From: Devosia oryziradicis | Lineage (GTDB): Bacteria; Pseudomonadota; Alphaproteobacteria; Rhizobiales; Devosiaceae | Length of the DNA: 64,000 nucleotides | Direction of reading: 5' to 3' | NCBI RefSeq assembly: GCF_016698645.1 | Contig: NZ_CP068047.1 | Span: 744,001 to 808,000 of the forward strand | Shown: positions 52,218 through 60,930 of the stretch, piece after piece | How the letters are laid out: every line of letters starts with the position of its first letter | Position numbering within the stretch: the stretch's first letter is position 1 | Made by a program: the position numbers and the translations under genes | The notes under the pieces: model-generated | Seen by the model: only the letters and a program-made list of their open reading frames with translations | Told to the model about the DNA's origin: nothing | Databases searched by the model: none

Positions 52218-53615
52218 CTAGCCCGCCAGGCTCGCGAGCACCCGTACCCAGGAGCGGATGCCGCGGTGGAAGCTGTCGAGATCGTACTTCTCGTTGGGCG
52301 AGTGAATCTGGTCATCGACATGGGCGAAGCCGATCAGCAGCGTGTCGAGGCCGAGGATGCGCTTGAAATCGCCGGCGACCGGGATCGAACCGCCCGAACC
52401 GGTGATGACCGCCTGCTTGCCCCATTCGCCCGACAGCCCCGCCAGCGCCTGGCGCAGGTGCACGCCATCCGATGGCACGGTGATGGCCGGTGAGCCACCA
52501 TGAGCGTGGAAGCTCACCGAGCAGTCGGCGGGGATCATGGCCTCGACGTGCTGGCGGAAGGCGGCGCGGATCTTGTCGGGCTGCATGCCCGAGACGAGGC
52601 GGAAGCTGATTTTGGCGCTGGCCTTGGCCGGGATCACCGTCTTGAAGCCGTCGCCGGTATAGCCGCCGGTCATGCCGTTGATTTCGCAGGTCGGCCGCGC
52701 CCACAGCATTTCGAGCACCGAGCGGGACTGTTCGCCGGCAGGGATGGAGAGCCCGGCTTCGCCCAGGAATGCCGCCTGGTCGAAACCCAGCCCCGCCCAT
52801 TGCGCCTTGAGCTCGGGGCTGATTTCGGCAACGTCGTCGTAGAAGCCGGGCAGCGTCACCGAGCCGTCGGGTGCCCGCAAGCTGGCGATGACCTCTGCCA
52901 GCACCTGGTTGGGGTTGCGCGCCGCATTGCCGAACATGCCGGAATGGAGGTCCTTGTTGGCGCAGGTGATGGTGATTTCCTCGGCCACCAGGCCCCTCAG
53001 CATGGTGGTGATGGACGGGGTCTGGCGGTCCCACATGTCGGTGTCGCAGACCAGGGCAATATCGGCGGCGGCCAATTCTTCGCGATTGGCTTCCATGAAG
53101 GGCGGCAGGTTCTTGCCACCGCTCTCCTCCTCACCCTCCAGCATCAGGGATACCTTGACCGGCAGGCCGCCTGTCACCGTCTTCCAGGCGCGGCACGCCT
53201 CGATAAAGGTCAGCATCTGGCCTTTGTCGTCGGAGGCGCCACGCGCCACGATGATCTTGCGACCATTGGCGTCGGTCTTGAGTTCGGGCTCGAACGGATC
53301 GGAATGCCAGAGTTCGATCGGGTCGACCGGCTGCACGTCGTAGTGGGCATAGAACAGCACGTGCGGGCCGGCCTGATCGGGGCCGTGCGCCACAACGACC
53401 GGGTGGCCCGGCGTCGGGCGCGCTGCCGCGTCGAAGCCCAGACCGGTCAGTTCGGTGGCTATCCAGTCGGCGGCGCGCCGGCATTCGGCGGCATAGGCCG
53501 GGTCGGTCGAAATGGACTTGATGCGCAGCAGCTCGTAGAGGCGCTCGAGGCTCTGGTCGAGCCCGGCATCCACGCTGGCAAGGACGGCATCGAGTTGGCT
53601 GGTGGTCGTGGTCAT
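52218..53615 (-). CDS. M20 family dipeptidase
   Basis: 465 residues from ATG 53615 (MTTTTSQLDAVLASVDAGLD). Metal sites: HYDVQPVD (about residue 90), SDDKGQMLTFIEAC, EGEEESGGKNLPPF (catalytic Glu and metal Glu, about 150) and DTDMWDRQ, with a dimerisation lid (CANKDLHSGMFGNAARNPNQ). The C-terminal His is in IGFAHVDDQIHSPNEKYDLD. Such enzymes cleave dipeptides or carnosine-like substrates. It is divergent from a GntR/FCD regulator that may control it. Confidence 0.9.
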   Translation of the reverse strand: MTTTTSQLDAVLASVDAGLDQSLERLYELLRIKSISTDPAYAAECRRAADWIATELTGLGFDAAARPTPGHPVVVAHGPDQAGPHVLFYAHYDVQPVDPIELWHSDPFEPELKTDANGRKIIVARGASDDKGQMLTFIEACRAWKTVTGGLPVKVSLMLEGEEESGGKNLPPFMEANREELAAADIALVCDTDMWDRQTPSITTMLRGLVAEEITITCANKDLHSGMFGNAARNPNQVLAEVIASLRAPDGSVTLPGFYDDVAEISPELKAQWAGLGFDQAAFLGEAGLSIPAGEQSRSVLEMLWARPTCEINGMTGGYTGDGFKTVIPAKASAKISFRLVSGMQPDKIRAAFRQHVEAMIPADCSVSFHAHGGSPAITVPSDGVHLRQALAGLSGEWGKQAVITGSGGSIPVAGDFKRILGLDTLLIGFAHVDDQIHSPNEKYDLDSFHRGIRSWVRVLASLAG

Positions 53616-53705
53616 GCGGCTGATTCCCTGTTTGCCGCTACACTCGCCGCCGTGCGTCCCCCTGTCCAGCACCGGTTGCCGTGCGGCTCCGGGTCGGATA
53701 CTTCA

Positions 53706-53720
53706 TATAGTAACACTAAT
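53706..53720. promoter_or_regulatory. Candidate GntR operator between M20 and regulator genes
   Basis: TAGT (53708-53711), AAC, ACTA (53715-53718) inside ATAGTAACACTAAT, a short AT-rich palindrome in GC-rich surroundings, 45 bases before the regulator start and 91 bases from the peptidase start. GntR/FCD operators have this size and shape. Confidence 0.5.
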
Positions 53721-53764
53721 GAGGCGCGGGGAACCGGTCACGCCGAACGGCAGGGGGGCCGCTG

Positions 53765-54544
53765 ATGGTTACACGCGAGGTGCCGGAAAGGACGACGGGC
53801 GATCTGATCGCCTCCATCGCCGGCCGCGTGCCGATGCGCAACCTCCACTCGCAAGTGCTATGGCAGCTTGGCGTTGCCATCGTGCGCGGCGACTATCCGG
53901 AGGGGGCCATCCTTCCATCCGATTCCGACCTGCTGGCGCGCTTTTCGGTATCGCGCACCGTGTTGCGCGAGGCGCTCAAGACCCTGGCCGCCAAAGGTAT
54001 GATCGAGGCGCGGGCCCGCATCGGCACCCGGGTCCTGCCACGTCAGCGCTGGAACCTGTTTGATTCCGATGTGCTGTCCTGGCATTTCGAGGCCGGGCCC
54101 GACGTGGCGCTGCTGCGCAGCCTTGCTGAAATCCGCATCGGGGTCGAAGTGGAATCGGCCGCGCTGGCCGCCGTCCGCCGCAACGAGGAACAGGCTGCGG
54201 CGCTGCTCGCCTGCGCCGACCGCATGGGCGAAGCCAAGACGGCTGAGGAATTTGCCCGCACCGACCTGCAATTCCATCGCACGGTGGCCGAAGCTTCGGG
54301 AAACCCCTTCATGGCCTCGATCAGCGCGCTCGTGGAACTCGCACTCACCGCAGCCTTCACCATCAGTTCGCCCGTCGAGGACGAAGCGGCCATGCGGGCC
54401 ACCGTACGCGCCCATGGCCGTATCGCCGAAGCGATCATGGCGGGCGATGCCGACGAAGCCCGGGTCGCCATGAAGGCGGTCATCACCGAGGGCTTTGGTC
54501 GCGCCGCCGGCCGTATGGCGCTGAACGACCCGGTCGAGACCTGA
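53765..54544 (+). CDS. GntR family regulator, FCD subfamily
   Basis: 259 residues. Winged helix residues about 25-90 (LHSQVLWQLGVAIVRGDYPE, RFSVSRTVLREALKTLAAKG). FCD domain with DLQFHRTVAEASGNPFMASI and HGRIAEAIMAGDADEARVAM, holding the metal-binding Asp/His. It is divergent from the M20 peptidase and probably represses it or itself. It ends 12 bases before the convergent GH19 gene. Confidence 0.88.
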   Translation: MVTREVPERTTGDLIASIAGRVPMRNLHSQVLWQLGVAIVRGDYPEGAILPSDSDLLARFSVSRTVLREALKTLAAKGMIEARARIGTRVLPRQRWNLFDSDVLSWHFEAGPDVALLRSLAEIRIGVEVESAALAAVRRNEEQAAALLACADRMGEAKTAEEFARTDLQFHRTVAEASGNPFMASISALVELALTAAFTISSPVEDEAAMRATVRAHGRIAEAIMAGDADEARVAMKAVITEGFGRAAGRMALNDPVET

Positions 54545-54556
54545 TCTGCGGGCCTG

Positions 54557-55390
54557 CTATGCGCCGAGATGCTGCAAGGTCGCCGCTGTAAACTGCCCGT
54601 TGGGCGGCAGACCGTTATCGGCCTGGTAGGCCTTCAACGCCGCGCGACTTTTACTGCCGAAAATCCCGTTGATCGAGCCAGCGTAATAGCCAAGGCCCGC
54701 CAGCTTGATCTGAACGGACTTGAGGCGGGCGATGGAAAGCGACATTGGCGCGGTCGCAGCATCGGCAGCCGAAAGCGGCCATGCGACGAGGCTCTGTACC
54801 TTGGCCAGCCAGTTGAAGCGATCCTGCAACCCCGTCGTGCCGCCATTGATGCCCTTGGTCACGCCGGTGAAGTCCCCGGCATCGCATTTGGGATTAAGCT
54901 TCTTCCAGGTCCAGAACGCGCAGGCCACCCGCAAGGCATGCTCGGGATCCAGCGCCAGGTCAGGCTGGGTTTCGAGCGGCAGCTGAGCAATGGCGCCTAC
55001 CTGCCGATAGCCGTCACGCCCGGTGATCTGGATGTAGCCGCGTCCCCGGTAGGTCCAGCCATCGTCCGGCTTGGTATTGCCCATGCGCCCGCCATAGACA
55101 TTGTTGGCCAGCGCGCGGGGATTGCCGGCCAAGCCATTGGTGTCGGACAGTTTCTTGAACCGCGACGGCCAGACCACCATCATGCGTGGGCCGGTATAGT
55201 TGAGGTTCTCCTCCCGGATCTTGAGGCCGCCCGATTCATGGCCGATCTGCGCCAGGAAGAAGTGCAGGCGGTTCTGCGTCTTGGATATCTCGAAAGCCGC
55301 CAGGAGTGCGGGCGCCTGCGCGGCAAACGCGTCGATGCTTTGCTGGCTGGCCGAAGGATAGAGCTGGGCGAGCAGATCGGTGCTGAGCAT
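54557..55390 (-). CDS. GH19 chitinase-like endolysin with C-terminal peptidoglycan-binding domain
   Basis: 277 residues. Residues about 1-205 are a glycoside hydrolase 19 fold with the catalytic Glu in FLAQIGHESGGLKIREENLN, then YTGPRMMVVW, NNVYGGRMGNTKPDDGWTYR and GRGYIQITGRDGYRQVG. Residues about 215-277 are a PG_binding_1 domain (LKSVQIKLAGLGYYAGSING, AALKAYQADNGLPPNGQFTA). No signal peptide, as is usual for phage endolysins. It acts on chitin or peptidoglycan glycan strands. It lies 29 bases from a second cell-wall hydrolase, suggesting a remnant of a mobile element. Confidence 0.8.
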   Translation of the reverse strand: MLSTDLLAQLYPSASQQSIDAFAAQAPALLAAFEISKTQNRLHFFLAQIGHESGGLKIREENLNYTGPRMMVVWPSRFKKLSDTNGLAGNPRALANNVYGGRMGNTKPDDGWTYRGRGYIQITGRDGYRQVGAIAQLPLETQPDLALDPEHALRVACAFWTWKKLNPKCDAGDFTGVTKGINGGTTGLQDRFNWLAKVQSLVAWPLSAADAATAPMSLSIARLKSVQIKLAGLGYYAGSINGIFGSKSRAALKAYQADNGLPPNGQFTAATLQHLGA

Positions 55391-55419
55391 GGGAAATCAC
55401 CTGGATTGAATTGCTGCCG

Positions 55420-56157
55420 TCAGGGCACGCGGGCAAAGCCGAGCAGCTTGTCGATGGCGCCCAGCGTGTAGACGAACGAGCCGACCTTGGAGGTCTTGTT
55501 GCCCTCGATGGTGCGGACGATGCCGTTGTCGTAGCTGTGGACGATGCCGATATGGCCCTTCCAGCTCGAGGGTGCCTGCCGCCACCAGACAATGATGTCC
55601 CCGGGAAGCGGTGGATGGGTATTGTCTGGCTTGACTGCCCAGCCCTTGGCCTTGAGCTGATCGAGAATATCGCGGGCGCCGACCGAGTACTTGAACGGCA
55701 TGGGCTGGCCGGACGTCGAAAAGCAGAAGCTGACGAAACCGGCGCACCAGTCGTTGGGCGTGCCGACGATACCGTTGAGATAGCGCGTGACGTGCGGACC
55801 CATATTGTTGCCGCCAACTTCCCCATGGCCGGCATTCATTTCAGCGATCGCCACGGCAAGCGCAGCCCTGGCCGTTGCCGAGCCACCGGCGGGTACATTG
55901 GGCGCCGATGCGGCGGCGGAGGCAGGTGTCGTTGTCTGCCCCAGCCGGTTGGTGATGGCCCACTCGGTCACCGGTCCCACGACGCCATCGACAACCAGTG
56001 GTCGCCCCTGGCTGTCCACGTTCTGCATCTGGAAGGCCCTGACCGCCCGGCGCAGCGCGTCGTCGAAAGTGCTGGCCGGACTGCCGGGGAAATATCCCAG
56101 TTGCTTGAGGTCGCGTCCGAGCTTGGAAACGCCAGGACCCGTGTCGCCGAACCGCAT
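55420..56157 (-). CDS. TIGR02594/CHAP-type cell-wall amidase with N-terminal peptidoglycan-binding domain
   Basis: 245 residues from ATG 56157 ([20 protein letters not shown]). Residues about 1-75 are a PG_binding_1 domain ([34 protein letters not shown]). Residues about 110-245 match TIGR02594/[24 protein letters not shown], the catalytic Cys in [20 protein letters not shown], and His in [20 protein letters not shown]. Likely amidase or endopeptidase on peptidoglycan. No signal peptide. Encoded next to the GH19 lysin and near tRNA-Ala. Confidence 0.78.
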   Translation of the reverse strand: MRFGDTGPGVSKLGRDLKQLGYFPGSPASTFDDALRRAVRAFQMQNVDSQGRPLVVDGVVGPVTEWAITNRLGQTTTPASAAASAPNVPAGGSATARAALAVAIAEMNAGHGEVGGNNMGPHVTRYLNGIVGTPNDWCAGFVSFCFSTSGQPMPFKYSVGARDILDQLKAKGWAVKPDNTHPPLPGDIIVWWRQAPSSWKGHIGIVHSYDNGIVRTIEGNKTSKVGSFVYTLGAIDKLLGFARVP

Positions 56158-56293
56158 TGTCAATTTCGCCTGCCCCCCCCGGGTCATTTACCCGGAGGCG
56201 ACTCTATGGCCGGCGCGCATCGCTTGAATATTGGGGCCTTTGCGGATGCCGGAACGGCAGTCTCGCCTGCAGACAATGGCCGGGTGGTCGGAA

Positions 56294-56369
<76 letters not shown>

Positions 56370-56524
56370 GTTCCGACGGGTGTTGATATGGACAAAATTC
56401 CGCTTGGGGGCAAGGGGAATTAGGCCGCCGCAGCGGGGCAGACCAGCGCGTGGACGACAAGCCCCGCCGTGGCGGTCGAACCCAATCCAGGCCGCCGCCA
56501 AGGCGGTTGGCGACGCTGACCTGG

Positions 56525-57529
56525 CTAGACCTTGGCCCACCCGCCGGATTTTTCGCTGGCGAAAACCGCGTCGATGACCTTCATGGAAGCGATGGCATCT
56601 TCGATGCCCCAGGGCAGGGGCGCCTTGCCCAGGACGGCCAGCGCGAAGGCTTCCGCCTGTTCGGTATACTGATCGACGGAAGGCAGGATTTCCCGACGGG
56701 CCAGCGAGCCGTCAAAGGGGGCACCTGTGTCGATGGTGATGGCGGTGCGCTCGTCGGCCGGGGCGTTGAAGGGAATGATGATCTCGAGCTTGGCCTTGCT
56801 GCCCAGGACCTGAACGCGCTGGTGGCCGGCGGCCTGGGTGGAGCAGATGAAATTGAGCTGCTTCCCACCGCCAAAATCGGCAATGACGCTGGCGAGGCGG
56901 TCGGTGCCGAAGCTTTCGTCGCGATCGACCAGCGAGACCACGCGCTTGGGTTCGCTGTTGAACAGGTAGCGGGCGGCGGTGATCGGATAGCAGCCGATAT
57001 CCATGATGCCGCCGCCGCCAATATCGGCCTGGTTGCGGACATTGGCGGGGTCGGCGTTGAAATAAGTGAAAACCGCATTGATGGCGCGGACCTCGCCCAG
57101 TTCGCCCGAGCGGATGATCTCGCGTGTACGCTGCCACTGCGGGTGGAAGCGGACCATGAAGGCTTCGAGCACGATACGATCGGGCGGACACTGGCGCAGA
57201 GTTTCCGCTTCGGCGGCGTTGAGCGCGATCGGCTTTTCGCAGAGCACATGCTTGCCGGCCTTGGCGGCGGCCACCGTCATGGGAACATGGAGGTGGTTGG
57301 GCAGCGGGTTGTAGATGGCGTCGATGTCGGGGTCTGCAAACAGGTCTTCGTAGGAACCATAGGCCTTGGCAATACCCAGCTCGGCTGCTGCGGCCTGTGC
57401 CTTGGCCAAGTCGCGGGAGGCAATGGCCACCACTTCGGAGTGGGCCGATTTCTGAATCGCCGGCGTGACTTTCTGCATGCCGATATTGGCCGTGGACAGG
57501 ATGCCCCAGCGTACCTTCTTGTCGCTCAT
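56525..57529 (-). CDS. Gfo/Idh/MocA family oxidoreductase
   Basis: 334 residues from ATG 57529 (MSDKKVRWGILSTANIGMQK). Rossmann motif WGILSTANIG, EKPIALNAAEAETL with the catalytic Lys of the EKP motif near residue 95, and GIMDIGCYPITAARYLF with the family GCY sequence. Acts on sugars, inositols or xenobiotics with NAD(P). Function is not determined; a divergent quinone reductase-like gene lies 155 bases away. Confidence 0.9.
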   Translation of the reverse strand: MSDKKVRWGILSTANIGMQKVTPAIQKSAHSEVVAIASRDLAKAQAAAAELGIAKAYGSYEDLFADPDIDAIYNPLPNHLHVPMTVAAAKAGKHVLCEKPIALNAAEAETLRQCPPDRIVLEAFMVRFHPQWQRTREIIRSGELGEVRAINAVFTYFNADPANVRNQADIGGGGIMDIGCYPITAARYLFNSEPKRVVSLVDRDESFGTDRLASVIADFGGGKQLNFICSTQAAGHQRVQVLGSKAKLEIIIPFNAPADERTAITIDTGAPFDGSLARREILPSVDQYTEQAEAFALAVLGKAPLPWGIEDAIASMKVIDAVFASEKSGGWAKV

Positions 57530-57684
57530 TGTCTGGTCCCCCCAAATGGTGGGCAAGCTTTAGCGGCGCGGGCCGCGCTTGGCTAGTATGGAAGATGCGG
57601 GCGATGCACGCGGCTGGACGAGACCGGTTGAAACTGTCTGGGCAGTCCCCACATGCTGCCTTCAACAACGTTCAGGTGAATTCA

Positions 57685-58653
57685 ATGCGCAGTGTCAGCT
57701 ACGCCCAATTCGGCGATCCAGCCCAGGTTCTTCGGCTGGTGGAGCGTGACACGCCGCAGCCCGGACCGGGCCAGGTCCGCGTTCGGCTACTGCTGTCCCC
57801 AATCCATAATCACGACCTGGCGACAATTGCGGGGGTATACGGCGTAAAGCCGCCCCTGCCCGCCGTGCCCGGCACAGAGGCGGTCGGCGTGGTGGATGCA
57901 CTGGGGGAGGGGGTCGGTAATTTGCGCGTCGGCCAGCGCGTGATGGGGGGCGTCAGCCAGGCCTGGGCGGAATTCTATCTGGCCGATGCGGCCCGGGCCA
58001 TCCCGGTTCCCGACAGCGTCGACGACGCGACGGCGGGCCAACTGATTTCCATGCCGCTCAGTGCCAAGATGCTGCTGGCCGACCTGGACGTAACAGCGGG
58101 TGACTGGATTATCCAGAATGCCGCCAATGGTGCGGTGGGCAAGCTGCTCAATCAGTTCGCCGGCGACGCTGGGGTAAAGGTGATCAACCTCGTGCGGCGC
58201 AATGCCGGTGTGGCCGAGCTTGCCGCATTGGGGATCGGCAACACGGTTTCCACCGAGGCGGCGGACTGGCGCGAACAGGTGACGAGCTTGACCGGCGGCG
58301 CACCCATCGTGCGCGGCCTGGATTCGATAGGGGGCGATGGCCCCGAAGCCTTGCTCAGCGTTGCGGCGGAGCGCGCCCAGATCATTTCGTTCGGTAATCT
58401 GAGCGGGCGCAAGATCGAGTTGTCGTCGGACATGCTGCTGTTCAAGCAGGCCACCGTGCGGGGTTTCTGGGGCGCGCGTACCAACACCAAGCCCGCCGAT
58501 ATTGCCCGCATGATCGGGGAATTGGTGACGGCCGCGTCAAGCGGCGCGCTCAAACTCCCCGTCGAGGCCGTCTATGGCCTCGATCAGGCAGCCCAGGCCG
58601 CCAAGGCAAGCGCCGAACCTGGCCGCAAGGGCAAGGTCGCGCTGCGCGGCTGA
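57685..58653 (+). CDS. Zinc-independent MDR/quinone oxidoreductase family protein
   Basis: 322 residues from ATG 57685 (MRSVSYAQFGDPAQVLRLVE). GroES-like N-terminal half with PGTEAVGVVDALGEGVGNLR, nucleotide-binding part with DWIIQNAANGAVGKLLNQFA. It resembles trans-2-enoyl-CoA reductase (MECR) and alcohol dehydrogenase relatives. No zinc ligands of the catalytic type are visible. A generic detoxification or fatty-acid-type reductase. Confidence 0.82.
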   Translation: MRSVSYAQFGDPAQVLRLVERDTPQPGPGQVRVRLLLSPIHNHDLATIAGVYGVKPPLPAVPGTEAVGVVDALGEGVGNLRVGQRVMGGVSQAWAEFYLADAARAIPVPDSVDDATAGQLISMPLSAKMLLADLDVTAGDWIIQNAANGAVGKLLNQFAGDAGVKVINLVRRNAGVAELAALGIGNTVSTEAADWREQVTSLTGGAPIVRGLDSIGGDGPEALLSVAAERAQIISFGNLSGRKIELSSDMLLFKQATVRGFWGARTNTKPADIARMIGELVTAASSGALKLPVEAVYGLDQAAQAAKASAEPGRKGKVALRG

Positions 58654-58688
58654 GTGCTTGGGGGCAGTCCTGGTCGACGCGCCGAAGG

Positions 58689-60005
58689 CTAGAGCAGGCC
58701 CAGCATCCTGTCCTGCTCCCGGCGCAGCGCCCACAGGCGCGTCGAGGTATCGGGCTGGCTGTTGGCCGAGGTCAGCAACTCGCCCTTTTTCACGGGCGCA
58801 ACCACCTTGCCGCCTTCGAGCAGACCGACCGGTACAGCCTGGGCGGCGCGGCTGTCTCCTATGGTCATGGTGTAGCTGCGATAGCAGGTCTCGCCGATGG
58901 CATCGAAGGTTTCGCCCGGTTTGAGATCGCGCTTGGCGACGGCGCAGACTTCGGCGACCGGATTGGGCAGCGGCACCATGTCGGGCTTGCCCGACAGCAT
59001 GATGCGCGCGCAGGTCAGCGGGACTTCCAGGCTCGTTAGGTGATAGGGCCGGAAGAAGCTGTAATAGGGGCCGTGGCCGATATGGAGGTCGTCCATCCGC
59101 TCGATGATGCGCGGATGCTCGGCCTTGACGATGACGAAGACGCCCGGTGCGACGCCCTTGCCGATGGTGAAATCGACGACCCCCGTCGTGTTGAGGATGC
59201 CGCCGTCTGCCTTGGGGATCAGCACCCTGGCCATGTCATCGCGATCGGCCTTGGGTCCATGCATGCCGGGCACATCAGGCACCAGGCCCGTGGCATTGGC
59301 GATGGCACACATTTCCACCATTGTCTTGCTGCCATCGACGAACTCAACCAGCATGCGGGGGTTCATGTTGCGGCGGGTGGCTTCCTCCCGATAGTCGTCG
59401 GGCACGGCGTCGTGGCGGAGCGGATTGTTCTTGCCCTTGCCGGCCGCGACGATGGGCAGGCCCAGCGCCGAGACGAATTCGATCAGTTCCATGCAGGAGC
59501 TGGGCTCATCCCCGGCGCCGACAGAATAGACGACCCCCAGCTTGTCCGCCTGGGCCTTGAGGTAGGGGCCTATGGTGACGTCTGCCTCGACATTCATCAT
59601 CACCAGATGCTTGCCGTGCTCCATGGCCATCAGGTCGTAGTCGGCTGCCACACCAGGCTTGCCGGTGGCATCGATGACCACGTCGATATTGTCCGTGGTG
59701 ACCAGCGTCTCGGCCGAGGTAATGGCGATCTTGCCAGCCTCGATGGTCGCGAGGGCCTGGGCCGGACTATCGGCAACCCTGCCCTTGCTGTCATCGCCAT
59801 AGGCAATGGTCATGGCATCCAGGGCCGTATGCGGCCGGCGGGTGGCAATGGCCGCCATCTCGATGCCCTGCATCAGGCTCATCTGGGTCACCAGGTCGGT
59901 GCCCATTTCGCCCGAGCCGATCACGCCAACGCGAATGGGCCGGCCCGTTTCGGCGCGGTCGGCAAGGTCGCGGGCAAGTCCGGTCAGGGCAATCTTGGTG
60001 GTCAT
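58689..60005 (-). CDS. COG4091-type dehydrogenase with C-terminal SAF domain
   Basis: 438 residues from ATG 60005 (MTTKIALTGLARDLADRAET). N-terminal Rossmann domain (IRVGVIGSGEMGTDLVTQMS), a homoserine-dehydrogenase-like middle (VVIDATGKPGVAADYDLMAM, EHGKHLVMMNVEADVTIGPY, SVGAGDEPSSCMELIEFVSA) and a SAF domain in residues about 350-430 (VAKRDLKPGETFDAIGETCY). Such proteins occur in carbohydrate-acid catabolism loci, but the substrate cannot be read here. Start at 60005 gives the Rossmann motif at residue about 25; upstream frame to 60131 is non-homologous. Confidence 0.78.
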   Translation of the reverse strand: MTTKIALTGLARDLADRAETGRPIRVGVIGSGEMGTDLVTQMSLMQGIEMAAIATRRPHTALDAMTIAYGDDSKGRVADSPAQALATIEAGKIAITSAETLVTTDNIDVVIDATGKPGVAADYDLMAMEHGKHLVMMNVEADVTIGPYLKAQADKLGVVYSVGAGDEPSSCMELIEFVSALGLPIVAAGKGKNNPLRHDAVPDDYREEATRRNMNPRMLVEFVDGSKTMVEMCAIANATGLVPDVPGMHGPKADRDDMARVLIPKADGGILNTTGVVDFTIGKGVAPGVFVIVKAEHPRIIERMDDLHIGHGPYYSFFRPYHLTSLEVPLTCARIMLSGKPDMVPLPNPVAEVCAVAKRDLKPGETFDAIGETCYRSYTMTIGDSRAAQAVPVGLLEGGKVVAPVKKGELLTSANSQPDTSTRLWALRREQDRMLGLL

Positions 60006-60244
60006 GTCAGGTCCAACGCGAATAGGCGCGCTTGGGTTACCGCCCTGCCCACCGGCAGGCAAGCGAAAGTGCGGCAGTTGCAGCGAAGCTCCCATGCGGG
60101 GGGGCAGGGCCGTGGCCCGCGAGCAATGCACAGTTGCGCCACTGGTGTGATTTAGCCCTGCCGACCCGGGCGCCGTTTAGGCTTCTTAAACCGTTCCCAT
60201 GGAAAGTGGGGCGTGGAGAGAACTCCGGGGGGCATGCATTCGCC

Positions 60245-60535
60245 ATGGTCAGCCAGGCCAAGAAATCCGTCGCGTTGCCAGCAGTCATCGACCTTGACTC
60301 GCTGGATGACATTCGTGACGGCCTGATTGACGCGATCGAGGAGGGGCCGGTCACGGTTACCGCCGCCGCAGTCGAGCGCGTATCGACCAATGCCTTGTTC
60401 ATGCTCATCAGCGCGGCAGAGGCCGCCCGGAGAAACCATTTCGACTTTGCTATTGAGCAGCCAAGCGCGGCCCTGGTGACCGCGATCGAGCGCCTGGGCC
60501 TGGGCGCCCAGTTTTCAGGGATGATGAGAGGATGA
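60245..60535 (+). CDS. cheS: STAS-domain chemotaxis protein CheS
   Basis: 96 residues from ATG 60245 (MVSQAKKSVALPAVIDLDSL), with a G-rich stretch 15 bases upstream. STAS-like fold: LPAVIDLDSLDDIRDGLIDA, VTVTAAAVERVSTNALFMLI, FAIEQPSAALVTAIERLGLG. It is the first gene before cheY1 and cheA, in the position of Sinorhizobium CheS, which binds CheA and speeds loss of phosphate from CheY1. It overlaps cheY1 by four bases. The 239-bp gap upstream (60006-60244) holds short arms GTTTA/TAAAC at 60175-60191 and no clear promoter. Confidence 0.75.
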   Translation: MVSQAKKSVALPAVIDLDSLDDIRDGLIDAIEEGPVTVTAAAVERVSTNALFMLISAAEAARRNHFDFAIEQPSAALVTAIERLGLGAQFSGMMRG

Positions 60536-60900
60536 CGACTTTGCGGGTACTGACAGTGGACGATTCGAGGACGATCCTCGCCATGCTGCACCACACCCTC
60601 TCCAATGCCGGCTTCGAGGTGCTGCAGGCCGAGGATGGCAAGCAGGGCCTGGACGTGCTCAAGAACGAGACGGTGGATGTGGTCATTACCGACATCAACA
60701 TGCCCGTCATGGATGGCATCGAGTTCATCAAGAACGTGCGGGCGACGGGCAACCACCAGAGCCTGCCGATCCTGATCCTCACCACCGAAACGAGCCAGGA
60801 CAAGCGCGACCAGGGCAAGGCGGCGGGCGGCACGGGCTGGATCGTCAAGCCGTTCGACCCCGAGAAGCTGATCTCGGTCATCCACCGGGTCGTGCACTAG
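60532..60900 (+). CDS. cheY1: Chemotaxis response regulator CheY
   Basis: 122 residues, a lone receiver domain. Acidic pair DD near residue 9 (TVDDSRTILAMLHHTL), phosphoacceptor Asp54 (VVITDINMPVMDG), Thr in LILTTETSQD and Lys in WIVKPFDPEKLI. As the first CheY of a rhizobial che cluster it is more likely the phosphate sink (CheY1) than the motor-binding CheY2 (inference). It overlaps cheS and precedes cheA by 30 bases. Confidence 0.85.
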   Translation: MTTLRVLTVDDSRTILAMLHHTLSNAGFEVLQAEDGKQGLDVLKNETVDVVITDINMPVMDGIEFIKNVRATGNHQSLPILILTTETSQDKRDQGKAAGGTGWIVKPFDPEKLISVIHRVVH

Positions 60901-60930
60901 ACTTCACCCAGAAGGGTTGGACGTGTTCGC

